Shown here one piece after another: positions 37,868 to 50,461 of a stretch of 60,000 nucleotides of DNA. The notes under the pieces were generated by a model. The model was not told the origin of the DNA. It did no database searches and saw only the letters and a program-made list of their open reading frames with translations. Source of the stretch: Nymphaea colorata (taxonomy: Eukaryota > Streptophyta > Magnoliopsida > Nymphaeales > Nymphaeaceae); NCBI RefSeq assembly GCF_008831285.2, contig NC_045138.2, positions 30,477,934 through 30,537,933 on the forward strand, written 5' to 3'. Position 1 is the stretch's first letter. Each line of letters starts with the position of its first letter. The translations under genes were made by a program, and so were the position numbers.

Positions 37868-40800
37868 CTAGTGTGGACAATCAATTGCACATCCATCCGT
37901 CAAACAGAGCTGCTCCAACCTACTAAATTCAAAACACATGATGTTAAGTGCAGAACTATGAGATTCTCTCTGAACAACATCCCCCAACAACCATCCTGCA
38001 ATCAAACCCCTCCCTTTGGAGGCTATTCTAAGCTGCTGAGAAGTTTCTCTTCCGGTTTCAAATGGCCAACTATCAACAAGTGTGAACCCCGCCTGTGATG
38101 CAGCATCAAGTATAGATGCTTCATCAACTCTCCTCAGAACATGGCACAATATAAGAACTGGCTTGCATTCCCCAGTAGATCCTCCCGATATCAGTGCTGA
38201 AGCAGTCTTGAACAGAGGCAAGATGGCATCAGGTATATATGTGACATCAGTGCCAATGATCACATCAAAACCCTGAGGACATAATTCTTTCACCGAACCA
38301 ATATCGTCACTGTTCCCCCATTCCAATTTCTTCCACGCCATTCTATCAGACAAAGGTGGGGACACGTTTGAGATGATATTCTGACCTAACAAGTCAAGGG
38401 CTCTCTCATCTCCATCTGTGGCAACCACCAGCTTTGCTGCACCAGCAGCAATCATTGAGCAGATACCAGAAGAACCACATCCTAACTCCAGAATGCTCTT
38501 CCCAGTGACTATGGAAGGATTGTCAGCCAATATTGAAGACATCAAACGAGCTGACTCCCACAGCATCAAACCCGTTGACTTGCACGTATGTTGAAATTCT
38601 TTAGAAAGCATCTTTATGTTGAAGATGTGGTCACCAATGGCGATATTGATCTTCTGCAATAAAAGTTTGACATTACAATCGCATATTTGATCTGTTATTA
38701 TCGAGTGCTGGTTTATATAAAATGTGAGGCCACTTAGCCATAGAAAGCATTTCCCAAAAGCCACGTGGACAGATGTTAGATATCCAAAATTATGGAAGTC
38801 AAAACATCATGAAAAGTCAGAGATGTGCAGAATAGGTTGTATAAGGGTTTCAAATTTATTTGTTTTAGATTTTTTCGCTCGTCATTTCTAATCTAGACAT
38901 TAGATCTTTATGATTTTAGAGATGGGGTGATCAGTAGGAAGGCTTATGAGCTAAAAGCTGATGAGAGACCTAAAGGCTGTTCTAGACAGAGAGTCATACT
39001 AAAAGGTGACAAATTTTGGAGGGAGCAAGTTGTCTAAGCTTAATTAGGTATTGAACTCTTAATTTCTAACCACGTGCTCTAAACAACCTTATCTTTCAAG
39101 GCAAGCTCCAAACCCTTTTTGTAAGCTTCGATAATTGTTGCATATTACTAGCTATCAATCATAGAATGGCAACGAAACATTTGGTAGTTTTCATCATGGA
39201 TCTTTCATTGAAGCACAATAGGTTGTGTTGCGACGATGCTCAGACTGGTGAGAATGTAGAGGAGATCATAGGACTATCTACTCAGTTTCAGGCAAAACAG
39301 CTGAATCACGTCAGTTTCTCCGATACAGAATTTCTCCCGTCCGGATGGTGTAGATGAAGAGGCCTCAACATCCTGGTCCTTCATTGGAGCTTTGGATTGT
39401 CATAATTTGCAATATAGCCGAAATAGGCAGAAACATTGTACGACCATAATCAGATCTTTCAGAAATTATGAATTGGAAAATTTCAGGACGACTCAGAAAG
39501 ATCGTTTTCCTTAGCATAGTACAGGTCTTTGAAGAACTATAAAGCATTTACATGTAAAAGAAGAGAAAAGAATTACCGTCTAAAATAACATAAAAAAAGG
39601 GTGAGGAGTAAAAACAATGTTGTACATATTTATATGCATATATTGGCAGGGCTCAGATTCAGCAGTCAAAAAGTCTACCTACAATTTTCTCATTTGATTA
39701 GCTAGTTGCTTATTAATGGCCGCATGTACATTCAGGTTTCTATATTTGCTATTTCATGATAATGACTGACCACCCTGTTCTTTGTTCAATATTGAATGTG
39801 CATAACAAAGATTAACTTTTGATGGTCATCAATCCAAGTTGGCACTGGATCAGATACTGACCATTTGGTCTTTTACCAATGATGATCAACTAGTCTTCCT
39901 TTTCAGCATATGACAGAATAGCTAAAGGTAGCTGGTCACTAATCATAAATTCATGATGTAGTGATCCGCGATTTTCTATTTTTTAGCTCATTCACCTGGA
40001 TAAGTGCACACCACTTCTTCAGATTAAATTATTCACGTTGCCTCATCCCCTATGTTCTCAAGGCACCCAGGTGCTAGGTGGGACTAGGCGCACCTAGGCA
40101 AAAAAGGCGACCGATTTTATTTTTTTTGTTTTTTTTTTTAGTTATGTTAGCCATTACATAATAAAATTATGTACTCATTGACTGAACTGTAAGCTTCTAT
40201 TCCAAGTAAAGCTTAAAAAACTGTTCTGTTCTGTTCTAATTGAATGATTACACTTTGTAAGTAAAGCCAAAAAGTAAAACATGAAAAACTGTTCTGCTCT
40301 TGTTTACATGAGAGACTAAAAGTACATTTCTAGCTTGTTTACATACTGGAAAACTGCTGTTCTTTTCTAGCTGATGCCATAGTTTGATACACAAAGAAGA
40401 CACGTCATTCTTGTTTACATACTGGGCACGATGCTTGCATTTCTTATGGACTTTTTCAGTTATAGAGCTTATAGACTATGTCATTTGAATCATTTCAAAC
40501 AAAAAACGTATCAAATCAGTACATATAATATACATTATAACAGATTCAACTGTAGATGGAACCACTTTAGAAATTGCTTCAGATTGTACTAATATACATA
40601 TAAAACACATTAATATACAATACGTAAATATACATTATTTCAGATTGTGCATATATTATACATTATGACAGATTGTACATAGTATATACAATAAAATCAC
40701 AGGCATATACCTTCCCTTGGACTAGGCATGCTGGCGCCTAGTCCAGCCTAGGCATGCCTAGGTGCCAGCACAACACCCATCGCCTAAGTGATGGACTTCG

Positions 40801-43800
40801 GCGACGGGTGTGGACTGGCACCTAGTTCATGCCTAGGCGTCACCTCAACAACATAGCTGCTCCCACCACCGTGACCCGATCAATGATGTTTCAACATTCA
40901 AAGGTCCCTTCTAACTATTCCTTTTCCTCCATACGAAAACTAAACAGCAATTTGGGAGGACCTATTCTGACTACATGTGCTACAGAATCAAAATCTAATA
41001 TACTGATCCTACATTTCATGTCCATTTCTCCCAGTATATAAGCATCATTTCAGAAAAAGAACATAATGCCCTATAAATCAAAGAAACAATTACTTCTTGA
41101 TACGAGAAACAAACAGATAGTATGTGACAAAATCATATTTTCATACCTCAGAAAAATTAGTTGAAGTGTTGAACATATCAACAAGAATACTGTCGGAGAT
41201 ATCGACATCATTTGCAAGAACTGCAGTCTCACTTGATTGATGATGCTTTTCTGAATCATTGAATTCTGGAATACAGTTCACGTGGTTGCAGGACTCATGT
41301 GAATTGGAACCATCAGTAGTGCAAAAAACACATTGCATCCAGCGGCTAATATATGCAGCAGATCCCAGTCAAAGTCAATCAATTCCAAATTTCTCATAAG
41401 GAAAGAAAGCAGCATAGTTGTCAAAACTTAACATGCAAAAAGTAAAAATGTTAAATGCACTTATCTATGGCAAAAAATCTATAGTTTCATTCTTTCCAAT
41501 TTTCATAGTATTACCTTTAAGGTTCACTTGTTCCACTGTGAGGAAGGAGAAAAAATTTTGATAGGAAGGGACCAGTGCAGGGAAAATAGATGGAAGTTTT
41601 GCCAGGAAAATTAAATTATAGAGACGTGATGCTACTTCGCCAAGAAAATGGAATTGCAGAGAAAATTATAAGTGCCTCATAGTAGGCCCCACAGAAAAAT
41701 CGGTTCTAATATTTGTTTCCCTCAGCCAAAAAGAATCACTCTTCCTGGCAAAACGGTAGATTCATAAAGTAGGTGAATCACATGCAGCCCAAACCTTTTC
41801 TCTTAAATATGACACTGACCTTAGCCTTAATGACAGCCATGATTCAACAACTTCAAATGTCCTAGAATGTAGCATATTCGCTCATATAGATACTTGTCTT
41901 AGTTGTCATGAAACCCATAACTGCTGAAATGCTATAACAAACTGTTCCAGAATAAGAAATTAATTCTAAAAATAAAGTTATGAAATTTTTTTTGAGATAT
42001 AGTAATAATACAAGAAGATATATTTTTAAAAATATCAAACCAGGCAAATGCTCAAGGTCATGAGTTGGTCATTTTCAGACCCACCAACAATCTGAACTAT
42101 ATGTTTGACAATGAAATTTGAACTCTTATTGCTTTAGAATTTCAAATTTTGGCAATCTTTAATGGATTCAGTCATTCAAATACAGGATATCTCTTTATTC
42201 ACAACTAACACCTCAAGTAAATGGAGAATGAAAATAAAATTAATATAAACAAGAACATTAACTTAAATAACATTCTATGTAAATAAATTAAACAACTGCA
42301 GTCACACTTGACAACACTCAAAATTCAACCATCTGCTAAGCCAGTCAATATAGGAGGAAAAGGGTCTTCCATCCAACTGCCCTAACTTATTAACCTAAGA
42401 CCCCGTCAAGCTGTTTCACCTCCCAGCAAAGAGCCTCAAGGATAGAAAGAAGGAGGAGGATAGGAAGGAGTCAGGGCTCAGTTTGAGAGGTTCAAAGATG
42501 CTAAAAAACAGGATAAGGAATTAATTTAGCTTTTATGATGAGCTTCTTTTTGTACTTCATTTTAAACGACAGTTGAATTGTCCTTTAACAGCAGGTCTCT
42601 GACATTGTTAACTATATTTTTTGCTTACTATATAGTACTGTAATGCTCTACAACTGTTATCAAGTCAGAAACACTCGTATGGATGTTTGAAGTTAATTTT
42701 CTTTTAAAGTAATCAAACTTGTTGATTTACAACAGAATCTAGCAAATTGAAGTAATTATTTTAATTTTTTTGTTTGGTGTCCTAATCAGATACTTTCAAG
42801 TCTTTAACATAAGTTAAATTCTTTCAGAGTACTGAACTGCAATTAGCTATTGATTTATTGATCGATCATTTGTATCAATGTAGATGAGTATGCATGCTAT
42901 TCAAGCCTCAACTAATACATGGTTAATGGGAACTCGAACTATGTTTGCAAAAATGTTTAAGTTTCAATGAGAAAATCTTCAACAAGTTCCAAGTATTCTG
43001 GGTTTTTCTCCAAATCAAAATGGCCCATCAATGTATACATTATCCTATCCTATAGGTATTGAGAAATTCATCCCCACTTTTGGCTTCAGCATCCCAAGAT
43101 TGGCCCTTGAGATTACATTTGTCAATATGAACAAACTATCCACTTTCAAATAAAATATTATAAACACCCTTAAGAAATGTGAATGAGTTAAACAGAAAGT
43201 CCCTACAAGTAACATAATATGGTAAGTTGTTGAGCAATCCAACTTGGTCCTTGAGATTACATTTGTGATTTGTCAATAAAATTACTTTCGTTCTAATGAA
43301 ATAACATAAATACCCCTAAAAACTGAATAAAAAGAATGGGCTCAATAGAAACACATACAAGTAATTTTTAAAATGCAGATCGACTTGTCAATGATCTTAA
43401 ACTCTTAAAGAAACATCCACGAAAAGAGGGGGATGGGGGTAAAACCAGCACCGCAAATTATTGTCACAGAAAATGTGTATTAATCGAAAAAAACGTGTTA
43501 AATACGTGAAAAATATGTCAGCCATATAAAACGGCAATTAGACATTTTAAAAAAAAAAAAACGCCAGAAAATAAAAAACGTGAAGAAAGGCGTATTAGAC
43601 GTTTTTTTTGTTTTTTTTCGTATTTTTTATTTTTTTTATAATTTTCAGGATTTATTAAATGTTTTAAATTTTTGAAAAAATTGTCGAGTTTTTTTCGAGA
43701 TATTCCCGAAATATACAACTTTGCCGTATAATACCCGAGAAATCCCTAGCCGTATAATACCCGTAGATGATATATGTGACAATGCCGCAAATAAAAAAAA

Positions 43801-46800
43801 ATCATAGGAAAAAATATACACAACAAAAACTCTTATATGCATATAAAATATATTAGTGCATGTATTGATGAAGCAACCAAAGCACCTAATAGCAGCAACT
43901 TTATATACCAGTGGCATGGAAATGCTGGTGCACTTTAGAGCACCATCTCAAATAAAAAATTCAAATGTGCAGAGATTTTGCCATCCTAAAAAAATTACAA
44001 GCAACAGATAAGCCATCAATAGTGTCAATGATCTTACCGGTCCATCACAATTCCCCTGGAACGATTCTCCACTTGCTTGCAATGTATGATAAATTCTTTG
44101 CAGATAAATCCATTTTGCTTAAGTAAACCAAGCAAAAAATCTTCAGAGAAATAAAAAGCACGCTGAGCCAGTGGAAAGGGAATGTCAGAGTCAACCAACA
44201 GAAACCCTATGACAATCATGTGAGAGAAAAAAAAAGTGACTAGGGGCTATAATTCACATACAGTGCCGTCACCCCTGACATAAAAATTCTCACTGATCTT
44301 CTGATCTTTACTAGTTAGCCGTTCCTACAATAAAATCAACCCATCCAAAGGTTAGTCTAGTTAGAAAGTTCATCAGAATGAACCGAATGCCACCAGAATA
44401 TTATTGACAGCTTTTCAAATGGACATTAAGAACATGCAAAATTGCACAAATTTATTACATTATGAAAGTCTAGATACATACATGATCCAGATCGGATATG
44501 GTTGCCAAACCAATAGTAGAACAAAATTAAACGAAACAAAAATTATTGATTGCAAGAGAGAAGAAGTTCTAAAAATCACATCTCAGTTCATATATCCTCA
44601 AGTTGCATGCTGAGTTGACTTGGGAGATCAAGAGACTGTATTATAGCCCAGTAGCAAGTTAAGGTGAACAGTCTTCTGAAACCAAGACACAAGCCATTAA
44701 AGACCTAAATACATGTCCTTTTGGCTTTTCATAAATTCTATTTCTGTATTGAACAAATATTTGTGAAAGTAAAGAGAAGTGCATCACAAAATGCAAAGAG
44801 TTCAGAAAATGGTAAGAGAAAAATAAAAGCTCAGAAGCCCTGCCAAGAAAGTTCCAGCATCATCTAACATGTCCTTTTGGCTTTTCATAAATTTTAGCTC
44901 TATATTGAACAATTATTTGTATAAGTATGCATCTAAGAGTAGTGCATCACAAAATGCAAAGAGTTCAGAAAATGGCAAAAAAACGCAAAAGCTCAGGAGT
45001 GCTGCCAAGAAAGATCCAGCAGATGCCAGAAAGAAGACATGTAAACTTGCAGGAAGTGGAAACTCTGAAGAATAACAAGTGTTCATTGAGCAATGTAAAA
45101 ACAATATATCACATGATTTTATTTGAAAACACAATAGGTAACTTAATTGAGCTACCTGTGCAAGGTCTCCAATGGCATAATCCCGTAACAAAACATAACC
45201 ACTTGGCTGCAGGAGAATAGAAGCACTCAGTCAGACATTTATACATGATAAAGTAACTTAAAGTGAAGATAACCATCAAAAAAGTTCTTTTTTTCTGAAA
45301 TTCAATACCTTAAGCACTCTTCTTATATTCTGCAACACTAGTGGCATCTTCTCAGGTGATACTGCAGATAACATAAATATCTGCAAAAGTCAGATAATTC
45401 CCAAACGTCTTCATAAAACTTTCACATGCATCATCAGAAACTACATCATGTCAAAAAGCCTCTTGCAGTAATCAGGACTTATAGATGCAAAAATAAAACA
45501 CTGCCACAGTACACTAGAGATGCAAGAAAATTACCATGGTTACCACATCAACTGAAGATGGTAAAATTTTGTTGCCAAGGTCATCTACTGTCAGATCACA
45601 TACAAAGACATCAACACAGTCCGCTTTGAAATCCTTGTGTCCCTGTATCAAAAAGTTTTCAGAAAATGTAATCCATCAGTTCTAAGCAACATGGGTGAAC
45701 ATGCACATGCAGGGTAGTTCATATGAATTGTCCAAATAGGAAAGTAACTCTGCAGCTTGTTTTCTGTCAAATGAATTATGCAAATGCAGTTATAGTTTTT
45801 AGTAAAGTAACATATCATTAGTTTTCAACATACGGTGTTATAGCTGGCTTCAGCATTGTAGTCATTTTCAAGGAACGATTTATATATATGCCTAGGGACT
45901 TGTCCCCTTGGAGCCTAAAATTAGAGACGCACTAAAATCCACTTTGGTGTAGAAACTTGTACCACTCAACTGCAATGGTAAGCGGAAGAAGCTTTTGGCA
46001 CAACCATTCCAACCCTCCTAACTATACAAGCAAAATAGTGATAAAGAACTGGAGAATCACCCACAATACATGTCACATAGCCTATCAACTGCTTTATGCC
46101 TGAGATATAAAGTTAACCGAATAGGGAAAGAGGAGACAACATCCAGCAATCACATGAAGCTGGACTTAAAATTAGATTGTTTGTTGAATCCACCAAATAG
46201 ATGTTTTCCCTGAGGAGCCGATAGAGCTTCAGTATAGAAGAAATTAGCAGGAAAAGAGAAAGCCACATACAGCAAACAACTTTTGAATCTCAAAGATTCA
46301 TTACTTTCATAAAGCATCTCATTGATTAGTGAATATTAACCCTTAGTAAACGGTCAGAGCTTACAAAGAATTCACAATTAACTCAAGTATATGCCAGATT
46401 GAAAGAGACAATACTCGGTTCTCAAGTAACAATGCAGTTCACTGATGAATCACAAATTCCACCAAACAAACTTAACCATAATCACCAACATTGCCAAAAC
46501 AACCAGCAAATACAGTTGTGTCAGCAGGTTCAACAATTATCTGAACTAGCAAGGCTTCAAATTTCGAGATAACAAAGTTTTTGTTGGAACAAAGTCACCA
46601 AATTGTTAAACAACCAAAACGCTGCTAATGGTACATTATGTTCGCCCATGCTGCGCAAAACACAGAAAGGGACCAAATGCCTAAGCTCATCTTAATATCT
46701 TTGCACTTCAAATAGCACTAAGATTTAAAAGAGTATGCAAATATGTCATACTAATATTCTGGTTAAGGTGCCTAAAAATAGTCCAGGTCTATCATTCAGA

Positions 46801-48676
46801 ATATCAAAATTTTCAGTATGAAATCAAACAAACCTTCACTAGATTAACAGCACGCGGTGAGAAATCACAAGCATAAATAAAGATATTTGGAAATGTGGCA
46901 AGTAAAGGGAAAATTGTGTTCCCAGCTCCACAGCCAACCTGCGTATCATTATCAGCACAATTAAATTAATCAAAACAATAAAGAGACTAACCAAAGCACT
47001 CCTTGAACAGAAACTACCATGAGAAACTAAATGCTATAAGAAGAATACAACCACAATTCCATCTTTTTTATTTATGAAAACCACAACAGAAACAGCAGTT
47101 CAGATATTTATACCTTATATACGAAAACGAGATGTAATTTGGATGACAATGTTTTAATAAAAAGCTAAAAACTAACCCCACAAAAACCACAATATGTTTC
47201 ATAGTTCATATCCTACCATATTTCTGACTTCCCGTGCTTTCTTAGATTTAATTTTTATAAATAAACAAAAATAAAATATACAAATTCATAATCAACAATA
47301 TTTAAAAGTGAACATGAACAAACAGGCAAGAGTAAAGGTTTAACATGAACAAACATGTAGGAAGGAGGCTTCAATTACTGCAGAAGAAAATGGAACATTC
47401 CAATATATTGCATATGTAACAGAGATTCTCGCCAGGATATGCTACAAGATAGCATTTTATTCAAGATCAAACTGATTTCCTACATAACCTTTTCACATTT
47501 TAAAGGCTACTTAGATACCCATAGCCATGGCATCCTCTTACCTTGTTAACTTGTAAAACATCGTCACTGCCAATGACTACACCGACCCATAAGTAACAAC
47601 CAGGAGAAAAAAGTTTGAATGCAAAGAGTTTTCCCACTTCCAAAGATTCCTGTACCTTATGACATAGGCATATATGAACTTTACATTCCACGAGGGATCA
47701 AAAAAGGAATAACTAGCTCAGCTTTCACATATATGGAGCTCAAAGTGGTCAATTGCCCAGCGAATTGGTTTACGTTACTTCCTGCAATTGATGCAAGTTA
47801 GACTCTATGTACTGTTAGAGTTCAACTTATGCACATCATGAGTTTCCTTTTAAGGGCTATAAAATTGTGACGCTTGTAACTTTCTTTTCCCCGACTAAGA
47901 AGCATGAATTTCCAACTTGTTGAGCAGCACAAGCCACAAAGGTCCCCCTTTCAGAATGTTAAGCTGTCGCAATTTGCGATGATAGTGGATACTCACGTAG
48001 GAAAGCAATTTATCAGAATAACACTAACGAAAAGTATAGCAACTTACCTCGAACACAATTTTCTTCTTCCCCTTATTATCCGAGGTAGAGCCCTTTGAAT
48101 CATTCTCATCCCCGTCCTGAGGAGAAAAGGAACCACAAAATAACAGATCAAACAAATGATACCTGAAACAATCACACACCGAGAGAGAGAGAGAGAGAGA
48201 GAGAATAGATAGAGACCCACATCGAAATAACGCCCCCATTCTTTATCCAAGTAATGACGATCTTTAAAGAACTGCAAAAGCAGTTGGAACAAATGAAAAT
48301 AGATATTAGAATAATCCTCAATGGAAGCCAGAAAAGAGAGGCAGAAGCGCGTACCCTGTTCTCATGGCGTCTGTAGAAGATGTCCCAGTACTTCCTCGCT
48401 TCCCTTTCGTACTTGTCTACCATTTGGATTTCAGAGACCGACCGTGCAAGTAGATAAAAAATAACAACAACCAGAAAACAGAATATGATATACCCACAAG
48501 AGATTCACATACAAGAAAACAGAGAGGACACAAGAGTTAGAGATGTCAATCGCCAGGATACCTCTCCAGAAGGGAGTGATGACCCCGGTATTCGACGTCG
48601 GGTAGATCTGCACACGCACGCCACTCTGCGTAGCAGATAGAGACGACGAAGAAGAAGTGGTGTCTGTGGACGCCAT
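37868..48676 (-). CDS. METTL2/TRM140-type tRNA methyltransferase fused to a METTL21/FAM86-like methyltransferase, 12 exons
   Basis: Exons: 48562-48676, 48355-48416, 48221-48271, 48048-48116, 46834-46938, 45535-45642, 45309-45380, 45156-45206, 44262-44324, 44038-44162, 41147-41345, 37868-38653. All junctions are GT-AG; the frame is open for 601 codons. The first half has [16 protein letters not shown], then [12 protein letters not shown], the SAM motif EVGCGAGN (99-106), [10 protein letters not shown] and CKQVENRSR, as in METTL2/6/8 and yeast Trm140, which make 3-methylcytidine at tRNA position 32. A polar linker (exon 11) leads to a second Rossmann domain with LELGCGSSG (395-403) and DVTY (476-479), the DxxY motif of METTL21-type protein methyltransferases. 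Arabidopsis has the same two-domain design (AtTRM140a-type, from memory). The start could instead be at 48781 or 48805, adding a Pro/Thr-rich 35-43 residues. Substrates of the C-terminal half are unknown. Confidence 0.92.
40050..40856. mobile_element. non-autonomous hAT-like element in intron 11 of the methyltransferase gene
   Basis: The ends CTATGTTCTCAAGG and, in reverse complement, CTATGTTGTTGAGG agree at 11 of 14 positions. Many CCTAGGC, GCGCCTAG and CACCTAGG words cluster just inside both ends, the subterminal repeats expected for hAT transposase binding. Flanking 8-mers CTCATCCC and CTGCTCCC match at 6 of 8. The AT-rich middle has no transposase frame, so this is a non-autonomous element of about 807 bases. 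Confidence 0.6.
43430..43760. repeat. A/T-homopolymer-rich CGTATTTTT-type repeat in intron 10
   Basis: Alternating poly(A) and poly(T) with AAACGTG, GGCGTATTAGACG and CCCGAAATATAC words, in the 2.7-kb intron between exons 10 and 11. It resembles decayed transposon DNA. No borders are visible. Confidence 0.35.
44711..45024. repeat. 157-bp tandem duplication in intron 8 of the methyltransferase gene
   Basis: ACATGTCCTTTTGGCTTTTC begins at 44711 and again at 44868; both copies also share GTGCATCACAAAATGCAAAG, TTCAGAAAATGG and CTGCCAAGAAAG. The copies differ by scattered changes and small gaps. The open frame over copy two is rich in Ser and Lys but matches no family I know. Confidence 0.7.
48181..48204. 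repeat. (GA)n tract in intron 3 of the methyltransferase gene
   Basis: Twelve GA units between exons 3 and 4. Confidence 0.85.
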
Positions 48677-48805
48677 TGTGGTGGTCGCCGTCGCCCTTCT
48701 TGTAGTGAAGGGAGCAGCCGGCGACGGCAATGGAGGGAGTGGAGGATGAAGAAGACTGTCTAGGGTCCAACTTAGACGCATCGTGGTTTTCTTGGGCACG
48801 GGCAC

Positions 48806-50461
48806 TGGAAAACGTGAGTCGACCTACGTCGGCAGTTCGGGCTAGGCCAGTAGCTCGTGCTGGAAAGTGGAAACGCAGCCGAGTTCGAGCTCAGTCCCAG
48901 AGAATAACTCACGAACCCAAACTCGAATTGGCTCGTGTACCAGCAACAATGTGTTGTTCACCTCTTTAAAAGAGCTACAGACTGAAGGATATTGACGGCT
49001 CAATAGTTGAAAGTTGAAACACATCAATCCCAATTTACCAACAAGTAATAAGGATAATTTTGGTCTTATAATATATGAACGTACTTTAAAATCACTTTAA
49101 AGCGTGTTTGGTAGCCTCGGATGTAAGGTCAGAGGTCAATTTAGATCTTCAAATCTTAAAATCAAGGTTTCGTATACGAGGGTTGAGTTCTGAGCATGTT
49201 TATTAACATTTTAACTTACCTCGAATCTGTGTCCCTTATTTTCATCTATTTTCAAAACTATTACCGGGCTTAATGCATGAGAAGAATGTTACTTTGTTAC
49301 CGGTTCTCACAATTAATTGATCTACTATGGTTGACAAACCTGGTTTAGGGCCATAAGAAGTTCATGACAAAAAGTTCTAAATGATAAACTGCAGTAAACA
49401 TGAAAACTTTTTTTACCATCAATGTTATACATTACTGAACAACAATAGCACCTTCTTTAGGCTCTGAAGCAGACAGTGCGAACTCCTCGCAGCTTCCTAG
49501 GGGACAATTAAATTACATTCAAAAGCTGAAGGGGGACTAAAAGTTCAATCCTTAGGCATGTCTCCAAGCACAAACTGTTGTGCTTCTGCCTAACCTCGGA
49601 ATTCACAAAAAAGAAAGACCAATAACAAACACAGATGCGAAGTTTGATTACTTATAACGAAGAAAGATTCTGTCAAATTGGTTTTCCAATGGTTTGTTCT
49701 GGTTTTGATGTCTGGCAAATTTATATACTTTATTCTATATATATCTCATTTTGGAAGCTTCTGCAAGTTCCAATAATATGCTCTCTTAATTCAGCATCGG
49801 TTGTATCTTTTACTGTTCTTTTTTTCAGTGGATCGAGCCCCATGCAAGCTCCTTCTTGTTCACACTGCTACAATTAGTTTAGAATTCATACATATTAAGT
49901 CAGTGTTGAACCAGAATGCGCCCATTGATAGGCTGAATAATATTGCAGAATCTCTGCCAGTATAAATTATCCACAACTCAGATCAGGTCATAATCTTATT
50001 GACATAATTCTGGAAAGTCTTCTCTGAAGATTCAGTATCATTAATGCCCAAAATAACATATTTTTTGCAGGAAAACAACGGTAGCATATGCAATTTCCAC
50101 ACCAAAGTTCACGTTTCAACATGTGAAATGATATTGCAGAATCTCCGCCAATATAAATTATAGACAACTCAGAACAGGTCATAATCTTATTGACATAATT
50201 GTGGAAAGTCTTCTCTGAAGATTCAGTATCATTAATGCCCAAAATGACATTTTTTTGCTGGAAAACAACAGTAGCATATGCAATTTCCACACCAAAGTTC
50301 ACTTTTCAACATGTGAACTAGCTCTGATCAATATCAGCAGTATCGTATAAATATTTCCATATGGAATATGTTGAAGCTTAGCCAAGTAGATGCACTCACT
50401 TAAGCAGCAGTGCTAGCATGTACCCTCTCCCACACACACACACACAACCACAAACACATTC
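48806..50461. other. intergenic region between the methyltransferase and DUF642 genes
   Basis: It should hold the methyltransferase promoter (right of 48676) and the DUF642 3' UTR (left of 50462). A short GCGTGTTTGGTAGCCTCGG at about 49105 looks like a MITE end without a partner. The 191-bp tandem duplication at 49940-50317 is listed separately. No gene seen. Confidence 0.5.
49940..50317. repeat. 191-bp tandem duplication 3' of the DUF642 gene
   Basis: Copy one starts at 49940 and copy two at 50131, both with ATATTGCAGAATCTC. They stay alignable to TTCAACATGTGAA at 50127 and 50317, with about a dozen differences. A 104-codon minus-strand frame (49988-50302) is made of the two copies read in different frames and is not a gene. 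Confidence 0.85.

Noticed and set aside
49988-50302. A 104-codon minus-strand frame with an apparent internal repeat
   Set aside because: It is the 191-bp tandem duplication read through; the two copies fall in different frames, so no repeated protein is encoded.
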